A stretch of DNA of 64,000 nucleotides, taken from Brevundimonas basaltis. GTDB taxonomy: Bacteria > Pseudomonadota > Alphaproteobacteria > Caulobacterales > Caulobacteraceae. A program made the position numbers and the translations under genes. The notes beneath the pieces were generated by a model that was given only the letters and a program-made list of their open reading frames with translations, ran no database searches and was not told where the DNA came from. The stretch is from assembly GCF_014202075.1 (NCBI RefSeq), contig NZ_JACHFZ010000001.1:558001-622000 (forward strand). Direction: 5' to 3'. Shown here one piece after another: positions 8,688 to 16,270 of this stretch (position 1 is its first letter; every line of letters begins with the position of its first letter).

Positions 8688-9272
8688 TCAACGTAGCGTT
8701 CTGAACGTCACCGAATAGCGCAGCCTGTCGCCCGGCATGATGCTGTGTTGCCAGTCGTGGCGCACCTCGCCGTCGAGCAGATAGGCCGAGCGAGGTTCAA
8801 GCAGCACGCTCTCGCGTCGCCAGCCTTCACCATGGCGGCGGCGCAGCCGGAGAATGCACGCGCTCGCAAAAGAGACGCCTACGACTTTTCCGTACTCCGG
8901 ACGATCGCGGTGCCAGCCAATCCCCGCGCCGGGCGCGTATTCGGTGATCAAGGCTTGGACCAGGGCGTCCGGCTCTAGATTCGCAAAGGCGGCGGCCCGC
9001 GATTGCAGCGGCCGGAGCCAGTCAGGGAAAGGGTCCGCCGGCTTCACCCGGCTCTGCGTGAAATCGTATCGCGAGCCGAAGGGCACGGTCTGACGGTTTC
9101 CCTTGAACCCGTGAAAATCGAAGGGCTGAAACGGAAGCTGTTCGAACCGGCGCACCAGCGCAGCGTGTTCATCCGGCGGAACCAGCTCCCGCGCATAAGA
9201 GAAGCCCGGGGGCGCGTACGGTGCCGGTTCGAACAGGGGAAGGGTTCCGCTCGGATCCGCTCTATCCAGCAT
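8688..9272 (-). CDS. AlkB-type 2-oxoglutarate/Fe(II) dioxygenase (alkylated-base repair)
   Basis: A 194-residue AlkB-like dioxygenase that would oxidatively demethylate alkylated bases. GWHRDRPEYG supplies the HxD iron ligands, RHDWQHSI the distal His, and RLRYSVTFR the arginine that binds 2-oxoglutarate. LRRRHGEGWRRESVLLEPRSAYLLDGEVRHDW is a long match to the family core, with the dioxygenase order preserved. It is the last gene of a minus-strand run beginning with the small proteins at 9869. The start has no strong ribosome site and may depend on translation from upstream. Confidence 0.9.
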   Translation of the reverse strand: MLDRADPSGTLPLFEPAPYAPPGFSYARELVPPDEHAALVRRFEQLPFQPFDFHGFKGNRQTVPFGSRYDFTQSRVKPADPFPDWLRPLQSRAAAFANLEPDALVQALITEYAPGAGIGWHRDRPEYGKVVGVSFASACILRLRRRHGEGWRRESVLLEPRSAYLLDGEVRHDWQHSIMPGDRLRYSVTFRTLR

Positions 9273-9281
9273 CTGCGCCGC

Positions 9282-9482
9282 TTAGGCCCGGGGCCGCCCG
9301 ACCGGCGCGTCTTCGCAACTGCCGGCCTCGGCCCTGTGCTCGATACGCCCGGTCTCGACCTCGGTGCGCGAAAACACCTCCTCCTGACCGTCTTCGAGCA
9401 ATTCGCTTTCCGGCCCGCCCTGTCCGCCGACCACAAGGCCGGCGGCCGCGTCTGCCGAATGTGTCATGCGTCGGTTCGGCAT
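9282..9482 (-). CDS. Small acidic hypothetical protein
   Basis: A 66-residue ORF with a Glu/Gly-rich middle (GGQGGPESELLEDGQEEVFS). It starts three bases after the stop of the preceding gene and ends nine bases before the alkB-type start, so the tight spacing supports it as a member of the same operon. No domain was recognised, and low-complexity composition leaves some chance that it is spurious. Confidence 0.45.
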   Translation of the reverse strand: MPNRRMTHSADAAAGLVVGGQGGPESELLEDGQEEVFSRTEVETGRIEHRAEAGSCEDAPVGRPRA

Positions 9483-9485
9483 GGC

Positions 9486-9869
9486 TCAGACCGGCCGGTC
9501 CGGATGCGTCTGCGTTCCGGGGGGCATGGCGTCGACATCCTGCAGGGGATCGTCCGTCTCTCTGATGGAGAGGATGGACTCGCCCGGAGACATCAGCGTC
9601 GCCGCAGCGTCGCCGGCCTGGACGTCCGTCTTCGACGGGACTTTCACGACACGGGTCGCACCGTCCCGTCCGGATACCGCGACTTCGTAGATGCGCATCG
9701 TCATGTGCCCGAAGCCTCCTGGCCCTCCGGCGCCCGCGCCGCTGGTCGCCGGCCCGGTGTCGGTTTGGGCCGGCGCGGGGGCGGCGTCTGACCCCTGGTC
9801 CGGGCGTCGCTGTCCGTCGCCCTCCTCGCGGTCGCGCTGGATCTTCTGGTCAGGTTGAGTGTCGGTCAT
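9486..9869 (-). CDS. Hypothetical protein with a conserved C-terminal domain
   Basis: A 127-residue protein. The first ~55 residues are low-complexity (Gln/Asp/Arg, then Ala/Gly/Pro) and probably disordered. From about residue 56 a compact region begins (MTMRIYEVAVSGRDGATRVV, then VPSKTDVQAGDAAATLMSPG) that looks like a small beta-rich domain. AGAGAAG lies just upstream of the ATG. An internal Met at residue 56 could be an alternative start giving only the folded part. It heads the run of short genes leading to the AlkB-like gene. Function unknown. Confidence 0.6.
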   Translation of the reverse strand: MTDTQPDQKIQRDREEGDGQRRPDQGSDAAPAPAQTDTGPATSGAGAGGPGGFGHMTMRIYEVAVSGRDGATRVVKVPSKTDVQAGDAAATLMSPGESILSIRETDDPLQDVDAMPPGTQTHPDRPV

Positions 9870-9895
9870 GGCTTCTCTTTATTGCTCAGTTGGAG

Positions 9896-10039
9896 TCAAC
9901 CTCGCCGCCGGCCGAGAAATGGCAGGCCGAACAGCAGAGGAAGGGCGAAAAAGACGAAATGGCCGCCTGTCGCCATGTAGATCAGGAGGCTCAGCAAAAC
10001 GGCGACCAGCGCAACCAGCACCATCGTCCCGCCTCTCAT
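9896..10039 (-). CDS. Small two-helix membrane protein (47 aa)
   Basis: A 47-residue protein from the ATG at 10037-10039, which overlaps the stop of the preceding short gene (TGATG). It is almost entirely hydrophobic, with segments MVLVALVAVLLSLLIYMA and FVFFALPLLFGLPFL and a basic tail GRRRG, so it should sit in the inner membrane as a hairpin. A longer frame upstream is Arg/Gly-rich and overlaps the neighbouring gene, so it was rejected. Function unknown. Confidence 0.6.
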   Translation of the reverse strand: MRGGTMVLVALVAVLLSLLIYMATGGHFVFFALPLLFGLPFLGRRRG

Positions 10040-10197
10040 CAGTCGTGCCCCGTCATGCCCTTGGACGGGTCGTCCGACGGGGTGGTCGGGTCCAGTTGAT
10101 CGTCCGCCTTGCGGCTTCGCAGCCACGCCCACATGACCACCGCGAAAACGAGAAGCGGTCCGCCGACGGTCACCAGCGCCCAAGGGAAGGCTTCCAT
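10039..10197 (-). CDS. Small single-pass membrane protein (52 aa)
   Basis: Read directly from the reverse strand: MEAFPWALVTVGGPLLVFAV, then VMWAWLRSRKADDQLDP, ending in a polar tail with TPSDDPSKGMTGHD. One N-terminal membrane helix is followed by a charged cytoplasmic or periplasmic tail. Its ATG (10195-10197) touches the stop of the DUF3606 gene and its stop overlaps the start of the next small membrane gene, so all three appear translationally coupled. Function unknown. Confidence 0.6.
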   Translation of the reverse strand: MEAFPWALVTVGGPLLVFAVVMWAWLRSRKADDQLDPTTPSDDPSKGMTGHD

Positions 10198-10376
10198 CAC
10201 CGCCCCCTCAACTCACGCTCGACATCGTCGACCATATTGCCGACCTTGCCGACCGCGGCGCGCAGCCGTTCCTCGCTGACGCCGTATTTGGCGCTCCAGT
10301 CCCGCGCTTCGTAGTCGTCGGACAGGCTGATGCGTTGGTGGTCTTGGCCGCCAGCCTGGCTCCTGTCGTCACTCAT
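10197..10376 (-). CDS. DUF3606 protein
   Basis: A 59-residue protein from the ATG at 10374-10376, preceded by GGAGG eight bases upstream, so the longer frame to 10451 was not used. The sequence has the DUF3606 pattern: ISLSDDYEARDWSAKYGVSE, then ERLRAAVGKVGN, i.e. a predicted helix pair with the conserved Trp and G-V-S-E-E. Members are common in Caulobacterales and Rhizobiales next to other small stress-associated genes; no biochemical role is known. First gene of an overlapping run with two membrane mini-proteins. Confidence 0.8.
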   Translation of the reverse strand: MSDDRSQAGGQDHQRISLSDDYEARDWSAKYGVSEERLRAAVGKVGNMVDDVERELRGR

Positions 10377-10541
10377 TGCAAAACCTCCGATCGTATAGAT
10401 TCCGGCCATCGCATAGACGGGGACGCGGGGGTCGGGGTCCTGGACAGCCATCCCGGCAAAACGGGCGGCTCGGCGGACGGTTCTGTCGTAACCCCGACAC
10501 AGAGCGACGATTTTAGCTGGCTCTGTCGCATCCCGGACTCA

Positions 10542-10567
10542 GGAACCGTGTCTCGGGGTTGGCTGTT
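10542..10567 (+). promoter_or_regulatory. Possible EcfG-type promoter before the DUF6894 gene
   Basis: GGAAC at 10542-10546, then 17 bases, then TGTT at 10564-10567, close to the GGAAC-N16/17-CGTT pattern of alphaproteobacterial general-stress sigma factors. The ATG follows nine bases later, so a transcript from here would be nearly leaderless. A single match of this quality can occur by chance. Confidence 0.3.
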
Positions 10568-10575
10568 CCGCGGGG

Positions 10576-10926
10576 ATGACCCGCTACCATTTTCACGCCG
10601 CGGACGGGGCGACCCTCAGGGACTCAGAGGGCGAAGAGCTCCCGGACATCGACGCTGCGAAGGCGGTAGCGCCCGATGTCATGGCCGCCTTGCTTCCAAT
10701 GAAGCGGCACGAGTTCTGGCGGCGTAAAATGCTGTCTGTCAGCGTAACGGATGAGACCGGTCGATTGGTCGCTGTTATCACAGCCACGGCGCCGTGGACC
10801 CTGTCGCCCAAGCTGATGTGGCGCCCGAAAACTGAAATCAGGCCGGGTCGAGGCCCAGCGCCCGGGACCGACGGCGCTGCATTTCGTAACACTCGCAGGA
10901 CGACCGCTCCAGCAGGTCCCGGTTAG
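10576..10926 (+). CDS. DUF6894-like small protein
   Basis: 116 residues. The first ~80 follow the pattern of the DUF6894 group: MTRYHFHAADGATLRDSEGE, ELPDIDAAKA, then a closing strand LSVSVTDETGRLVAVI. The last ~30 residues (RGPAPGTDGAAFRNTRRTT..) do not look like the family and overlap the end of the convergent Crp/Fnr gene by 89 bases, so the original stop may have been lost. Function unknown; members often accompany stress genes. Confidence 0.65.
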   Translation: MTRYHFHAADGATLRDSEGEELPDIDAAKAVAPDVMAALLPMKRHEFWRRKMLSVSVTDETGRLVAVITATAPWTLSPKLMWRPKTEIRPGRGPAPGTDGAAFRNTRRTTAPAGPG

Positions 10927-11596
10927 TAATGCGGATGTAGCCCCTCTGATAAGCGATGGCACCCAGCGTCTTCAGTTCACCAGCCGCCTGATTGATCGTC
11001 GTCCTCTGCATGCCCATCAGGGCGGCCAAATCCTGCTGGGTGATTTCCAGCTTCTTGCCTTGGCTTCGATCGTCGAACATCAGAAGCCAGCGTGCCAGTT
11101 TCGCGGTCGACCGGTGAACCGTGTTGCAGGCCGCCGTCTGCGCCGACTGCGCCTGATAGTCGTGCACCAGACGCACCAGAAGCCCGCGAAGGTCGGCGCT
11201 CTCCCGGGCCTGGCTCCGGAGCACCGAGGACGGCAGCGCGAGGGCCGATCCCGCGATCTGCACCACGACTTGCCAGGCGCAGGGCGCATCCGCAAGGAAG
11301 GGGGCAAGACCCGACACGCCCTCGGACCCGACAACGGCGGTTTCGACGCTGCGCCCATCGGTGAAGATCGTCAGATTACATAGTTGCGCCGAAAGCGGAA
11401 AATGCACTTCCTCGACCGCGGCTTCCTGCTCGATCAGGACCTGCCCCTTGCGCAGTTCGACTTCCCGCATCCGCGGGAGCATGGCAGCGAGGTCTTCCTG
11501 CGCGATCGCCGAAAGGAATTTGTTTTTCAGCACGGCAGCCATCAGCCCACCTTCCGCATGCGCGGGCAAGGACTCCGTAAAGCGTGACAGCTTCAT
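10838..11596 (-). CDS. Crp/Fnr-family transcriptional regulator
   Basis: About 252 residues from the ATG at 11594-11596, which overlaps the stop of the upstream gene (ATGA) and so is probably translationally coupled. An alternative ATG at 11542 has GAAGGTGGG in front and cannot be excluded. The N-terminal cyclic-nucleotide-type barrel contains LRKGQVLIEQEAAVEEVHFP and GSEGVSGLAPFL, and the C-terminal winged helix contains EITQQDLAALMGMQRTTINQ as recognition region. There is no FNR-type cysteine cluster at the N-terminus. The ligand is unknown; it may control the neighbouring stress-like genes. Confidence 0.88.
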   Translation of the reverse strand: MKLSRFTESLPAHAEGGLMAAVLKNKFLSAIAQEDLAAMLPRMREVELRKGQVLIEQEAAVEEVHFPLSAQLCNLTIFTDGRSVETAVVGSEGVSGLAPFLADAPCAWQVVVQIAGSALALPSSVLRSQARESADLRGLLVRLVHDYQAQSAQTAACNTVHRSTAKLARWLLMFDDRSQGKKLEITQQDLAALMGMQRTTINQAAGELKTLGAIAYQRGYIRITNRDLLERSSCECYEMQRRRSRALGLDPA

Positions 11597-11898
11597 GGGT
11601 TGCCCGAGTGCCCCTGCCAGAAAGCCGCGCCGCCGCCAGGCGGCAGGCCAGGCAAGCCAAGGAGCAGGACGTCGTCGTCTTCGTCGACGGGCGGCACGCA
11701 AAGAAAACGTCCTGCACACACGCCGGAGCGGAGCCTGAGTTCCAGCTCAGTCGTCGACCCCGCGCGGGCCAGCCGGCGGGCCAGACGCTTGCCGGCGTCT
11801 TCCGCAGCGCGGCCCGACCGAAACACCATCGGATTATCAGTGCTGGGAGTCTCGACGGCCCAGCCGTCGCCCAACGGTTTGACCCGTATCTTCTCCAT
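11593..11898 (-). CDS. DUF2188-like small protein
   Basis: A 101-residue protein beginning MEKIRVKPLGDGWAVETPST, with FRSGRAAEDAGKRLARRLA: the short strand-strand-helix layout seen in DUF2188-type proteins, where a query strand is followed by an Ala/Arg-rich helix. The C-terminal ~30 residues are Gly/Pro-rich and lie over the N-terminal part of the rejected Crp extension. It is the first gene of a two-gene operon with the Crp/Fnr regulator. No function known. Confidence 0.65.
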   Translation of the reverse strand: MEKIRVKPLGDGWAVETPSTDNPMVFRSGRAAEDAGKRLARRLARAGSTTELELRLRSGVCAGRFLCVPPVDEDDDVLLLGLPGLPPGGGAAFWQGHSGNP

Positions 11899-12077
11899 CG
11901 CTCACTCCCTTATGGGTCTCAGCGAGCGCCGATCTAGGTCGCGCCCGGGCCAGGGCAAGAGACTCGGGCGGGCGTCGCCAGACCGCAGTAGCGGGTCCGG
12001 ATTCCCGCGTAAGTCCGAACTCGGACAGAGGCCCGCTGAACGCGTACGAGTCCGATCCGCTGAAGCGCCGACGGGCG

Positions 12078-14159
12078 TCAGTCCCCCTGCTGACCGACCC
12101 AGGTCAGCTCGGCCCGACCGGCCCCCTGACGGGCCGAAAACCGCGCGGGCCTTCCGCGGATCCACAGCCTGTCGCATTCGATCGCTTCCCAGCCTTCCGG
12201 CAGCACAACGGGGCGCGCCGGCCACGACTCCGGGTCGCCGGGCCCGACGCGAATCCCTGTCAGCCCGAACATCAGGCCGGTCAGGAAGCCCCCCATGTTG
12301 GCGAAGAATGGCCCGGACGCCACGCCGTCCACGGTGTCGAGCCGGTATTCGAGGGTCTGCTGAAACCGGCCGTACTGGTATTTTCCGTACCCCTCTTCCA
12401 GCAGCTTCAGCGAGAGGTCGCGGTGGCCTGCCCACGCCGCCCAGGTCCCGTACAGCGCCGGCAGCATGGGCGCCCCGGCGTAGTCCTTCCAGAGACCCAG
12501 GTAGAAGGTCAGTGTTTTCTGCATCGTGTCCGGATCGATGTCCGCCCAGTATGGGAAGAAGCCCATCAGCGGCGCGGGCGTCGCCCCTTTTTCCTCGTCG
12601 CTGCGGTAGCCGTCGTGCGAGGCAATGACGCCGTCGGCCCGCATTGGCAGGCGAAGCCCCTGGGCCACCCGCGCCCATGACGCCCGCGCGGGCAGGCCGA
12701 CCCGTTCGGCCGTTGCGAACGCCCGTTCCAGCACGATCCGGGCCGCCATCAGGGTCATGGCGTCGTTGTCGTCCGTCTTCTTGCGCTCCGCCGGACCGCC
12801 GCCCTCGCGCAGGTCGTAGCCGGACCGCGCCCGGTCGACCCGGTCCACGAACCAGTCCGCCACGCCCGCCAGCACCGGCCAGGCGGCCTCTTTCAAAAAC
12901 TGCTCGTCGCCGGTGACGTCGGCGTACCAAGCGAAGGCCCGCGCCACATGCATGTTGATATGGTCCTCGCGCGCCGCCGCGCCGGCTCCGCCCGGCGCTG
13001 CCTCCTCGCCGCGCAACGGCCCGGCCTCCCACGGATACTGCACCCCCAGCCGGCCCCAAGTCTGCGCATTGCTCCGCGCCGCCGGCAGACCGCGCGTGCG
13101 GAAATCCAACATCGCCCGCGCTGCCTCCGGCTGCGTTAGGGCCAGCGGCGGGATGGCAAAGGCGTCCACGTCCCACATCACGTGGCCGAAATAATAGTGG
13201 TAGTCCGTCCAGGTCGCGAGACCGTAGATCGACGTCGACGATGGCGAGGCGGCGTGGACCGAGGTGTTGAGGTAGAAAAAGGCGGCGTCGGCCATGGCCT
13301 GCCATTTTCTCTCCGCGCCGACGAGGCGGATCCGCCCCTTCCACAGCTCCCGCCATATCGCTCGGTTGCGACGACGCAGTTCATCGAAGCCCAGGTCACC
13401 CGCCGCCGCGATCATCCGTACGGCGTGCCTTTGCGGCTGATGGTGCATGACATCCGGCACAAGGCTGACCATCTGACGGAACCGGTAGCGGCGGTCCTTC
13501 CGCACCCGCTGCGTATATGTGCTTGAGAGTGGGCCGAGGGCGTCCCACGGCTCCTGCTTTCGAGCGACCTCGTGCGCCGCCTCCGTCATCAGCGCCAGTC
13601 CGCACCGGCCCAAGGCGCCTTCCGCTTCCCACAACAACGAGCCGTCGCACACCGGTGCGGCCTCTCCCGGCGTGTCGAGGCGCCGCTCGATCTGACGGCC
13701 CCGCAACCCGGTTGAGTCCAGCCGCATCCGCACCATCAGGTCGCAGGCACCATCGACCTCGACCGTCACCTCCTGACAGAGGACGGTGGGATGGCTGCGG
13801 CTGGCGAAAGTCAGCACCTCGACGTCGGCGCGACGGTCGCCGATGCGCACCGTAAGCCGGCTGGTCAGTTCCCCGCTCCCAAAGTCGTAGGCCTGATCTA
13901 CCGGCTCGACCGAACCGGGCTGGTCGGCGCTCCACAGCCCGTCTATGGCGATGTCTCCGCCTAGGGGGTAGGGCGCGGCGGCCGCAGCCTCGATGCGTTT
14001 TTCGTGGTGCTCGCCGACGAAGCCGCTGATGATGCACATCCCCGACTGCAGCGGGTTCTCCCGCACCCTCAGGCCGATGAGCCCGTTGGAGACATAGGCA
14101 GGCAGGTCGCGCCCTCGCGCGCCCTTCGCGATCGGGGGGCTGATAGGTGCCGATTTCAC
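12078..14159 (-). CDS. Glycoside hydrolase family 65-like enzyme
   Basis: About 693 residues from a GTG at 14157-14159 with GGGAG upstream. The frame is open to 14306, but the added 49 residues are Cys-rich and not protein-like. Residues ~325-340 contain YYFGHVMWDVDAFAIPPL and ~375 YPWEAG, followed by REDHINMHVARAFAWYADVT. These are the WD-x-(D/E) and Glu-containing active-site blocks of the GH65 alpha/alpha barrel, most like the ATHL1/PGGHG-type hydrolase branch. Substrates in the family are alpha-glucosides such as trehalose, kojibiose or glucosyl-galactosyl units. No signal peptide is evident. Whether it hydrolyses or phosphorolyses cannot be read from sequence. Confidence 0.85.
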   Translation of the reverse strand: MKSAPISPPIAKGARGRDLPAYVSNGLIGLRVRENPLQSGMCIISGFVGEHHEKRIEAAAAAPYPLGGDIAIDGLWSADQPGSVEPVDQAYDFGSGELTSRLTVRIGDRRADVEVLTFASRSHPTVLCQEVTVEVDGACDLMVRMRLDSTGLRGRQIERRLDTPGEAAPVCDGSLLWEAEGALGRCGLALMTEAAHEVARKQEPWDALGPLSSTYTQRVRKDRRYRFRQMVSLVPDVMHHQPQRHAVRMIAAAGDLGFDELRRRNRAIWRELWKGRIRLVGAERKWQAMADAAFFYLNTSVHAASPSSTSIYGLATWTDYHYYFGHVMWDVDAFAIPPLALTQPEAARAMLDFRTRGLPAARSNAQTWGRLGVQYPWEAGPLRGEEAAPGGAGAAAREDHINMHVARAFAWYADVTGDEQFLKEAAWPVLAGVADWFVDRVDRARSGYDLREGGGPAERKKTDDNDAMTLMAARIVLERAFATAERVGLPARASWARVAQGLRLPMRADGVIASHDGYRSDEEKGATPAPLMGFFPYWADIDPDTMQKTLTFYLGLWKDYAGAPMLPALYGTWAAWAGHRDLSLKLLEEGYGKYQYGRFQQTLEYRLDTVDGVASGPFFANMGGFLTGLMFGLTGIRVGPGDPESWPARPVVLPEGWEAIECDRLWIRGRPARFSARQGAGRAELTWVGQQGD

Positions 14160-14576
14160 ATCCGACTCCCGTCCACGGCAGAGGTTCACCGCCGTAACGG
14201 CGTCGCCGAGGCAGGGTTTCGTCGGCTTCCAGACACATGACCCCCCGCAGTCCGCGCCGGTTTGACATGGGCAGTTTGGAGTCGCTGCCGATTGATGCCT
14301 CAGCACAAGTTGAAATACCTTTGTGGCCAGGGAGTTCGCGAAATCGTCGACGTTGCCGACACGGATGAGGCGGAAGTTCCCGCCCGTCGAAGGCTGCTCT
14401 TCAGCGAGTCGGGCTTTGCATCGCCGTCCTGTCCGACGGCGTCGGAGTGTATCGCCTCACCTGGAAAACAAGGCGGCTGACATCGCGACTTCGGCCGGCC
14501 GCCCCGTCCAAGGCCCAGCCTGCCCGTCCGCGACTCCAGAAGCTTTGCCAAAAACCCAACTCAGGGATCACCACCG
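14160..14576. other. Noncoding or degenerate stretch between divergent genes
   Basis: Separates the minus-strand GH65 gene from the plus-strand DUF4142 remnant and should hold promoters for both. Short frames occur on both strands, but none has a ribosome site or recognisable domain. Confidence 0.45.
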
Positions 14577-15099
14577 ATGATGAATACACTTTTCGCCAGC
14601 GCCGCATGCGTCGCCCTTCTCGCCGCCTGCAACGAGCGCGGTGCCTCGCCCGCGATCGACAAGGCCCAGTACATGGCCGCGGCACCCGTCGGGCGGGCCT
14701 CGGCCGCGACACTCGGAGCCAATACGGTTTCCGCCTATGTGCCGAACGGAACGCCGAGGTCGGGCGACTGGCGACGATGATCAAGACGGATCACATCGAC
14801 GCCTCCAACAGGTTCAAGGCCATCATCGGCACCATGAACCCGCCAATGACGCCGCCCGCCGGACTCGACGAGCGCCGCCAAGGTCTGATCAACAATCTAC
14901 GCGCGGCGGGCGCCGCCGCCTCGACCGAGTTTTCCTCGACCAGCAGATCGCGGCCCGCAGCGAGGCCCTGACTCTCCACCGCGGCTTGTCCGACCACAAC
15001 GAAGCGCCTCCGCTGGCCGAACACGCCCGTTCGGTGGTTCCGAAGATTGAAGGCCACCTTCGCATGGCTGAACAGCTCAAGGCCTCGAACGCCGGCTGA
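14577..15099 (+). pseudogene. DUF4142 lipoprotein gene with two frameshifts
   Basis: Three successive frames together spell one DUF4142 protein. The first starts at 14577 with a signal and lipobox (CVALLAAC). From about 14700 the homology continues in a second frame (RNAEVGRLATMIKTDHIDAS, LDERRQGLINNLRAAG). From about 14930 it continues in the third (FLDQQIAARSEALTLHRGLS, VVPKIEGHLRMAEQL) to TGA at 15097-15099. The intact protein would be ~170 residues, exported, of unknown role. Two independent indels suggest decay rather than programmed shifting, although sequence errors remain possible. Confidence 0.8.
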
Positions 15100-15212
15100 G
15101 CCGGAGCTCGCGGTCAGGCGGCAGGTCCGGTCGCCAGGGCCAGTGTCCGAATCCCGGCAGACGGCGCTTTGGTCCGAGCGTTTCATGGCGCCGTGAACGG
15201 ACTGGAGGAGAA

Positions 15213-15479
15213 GTGACCTATTTCTGCTTTATCGAGTCCTCCATCCTGTCTGTCCCCCACATGGAACCCCTCACCGCTGAGGATCCCGATAGTGCAGCCA
15301 CGGAAGCCGGGGAGCTGCTCGCACAGCACGCCAGCGGGTACGCCGTGCATGTCTTTCTGGGCGACCAGAAGATCGTGACGCTCAGGCGCGAACCCGAGGG
15401 CGCCGCCATCATTCGAGGGCAATCAACACCCACCCCGTCGCGATCAGCATCCAGCGTTTCACAAGGAACGACCACGTGA
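15213..15479 (+). CDS. Small hypothetical protein
   Basis: 88 residues from a GTG at 15213 with a strong ribosome site GGAGGAG six bases upstream. The middle (ATEAGELLAQHASGYAVHVF, then LGDQKIVTLRRE) resembles small alpha/beta proteins of Caulobacterales that combine a helix with a short hairpin carrying a G-D/G-x-x motif. The last ~20 residues are Ser/Thr-rich and may reflect a changed stop. It precedes the DUF6766 remnant on the same strand. Function unknown. Confidence 0.6.
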   Translation: MTYFCFIESSILSVPHMEPLTAEDPDSAATEAGELLAQHASGYAVHVFLGDQKIVTLRREPEGAAIIRGQSTPTPSRSASSVSQGTTT

Positions 15480-16141
15480 CGAAGACCGTCAGGGACAACG
15501 GCCCTACACGCTAGCCTTGCTGGCCTTGTTCTTCGCCAGTCTCGTTCGACAGGCCCTCGCCGGCCAAGCCAGCGAAAACGCCGAGCTGGCAGACCAAGGC
15601 CAACCCGCCCTAAGCCGTGCCGCCTATCTGACCAGCAGGGCCTTTTTGTCCTCCCTGTTCGAAAACTGGGAGAGCGAGTTCCTACAGATGTGGGCGTTTG
15701 TCATGCTGACGGCATACCTGTTTCAGCGGGGATCGCCGGAGAAGTATCCCGACGCACCAGCGCCCCAGGATCGTGACCCCGCTCTTGACGCAGGCAAGGC
15801 CAAAGCGCCGCTCCCGGTCCGTCTCGGCGGAATGGCCCGCGTCGTCTATTCTCACTCTTTGGGGCTGGCGTTGTTCCTGCTGTTCATCGTTTCGTTCGTT
15901 CTTCACTGCGTGAACAGCGCGCTGGCAGCGGATCAGGCGCAGCTTCATAATGAGGATGTCGGCGGAAGCTTGATCGCTCACGTGGCCGAGGCGGACTTCT
16001 GGTTCGAAAGCTTCCAGAATTGGCAGAGCAAGTTTCTGTCGACAGCCGTCCTTATCGTGCTGGCGATTTTTATGCGGGAACGCGGCTCGCCAGAGTCCAA
16101 ACCCGTTGGGGGCCCCACATCATGTCACGGGTGCCGGTTAG
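15476..16141 (+). pseudogene. DUF6766 membrane protein gene with two frameshifts
   Basis: A GTG at 15476 with AAGGAA upstream begins (V/M)TKTVRDNG, which is the expected N-terminus, but the frame hits TAG after 12 codons. One frame over, the family sequence resumes as TLALLALFFASLVRQALAGQ and runs through two repeats of a helix with FENWESEFLQMWAFVMLTAY and FQNWQSKFLSTAVLIVLAIF, each ending RGSPE. At 16107-16111 a run of five G appears one base too long. Skipping it gives a natural end at TAG 16139-16141, whereas the unshifted frame runs on to 16290 with no family resemblance. About 215 residues and four membrane helices if intact. An ATG-like start at 15517 could allow partial expression. 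Confidence 0.72.
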
Positions 16142-16270
16142 CCGCGCTTTCTCCGAGCTCACTGGTGGGCGATTTCCTCACTGAGGAAGGTTCCGACTTG
16201 CGGGTCAGTCCCAAGACTTCAACGTCCGCTTTGGGTCGGGAGTGGCCATTCGTATTGTTCCTCAAAGCGG

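Noticed and set aside
11902..13356. Minus-strand frame of 484 codons inside the GH65 gene
   Set aside because: Different frame from the GH65 protein on the same strand; only the GH65 frame has recognisable catalytic motifs.
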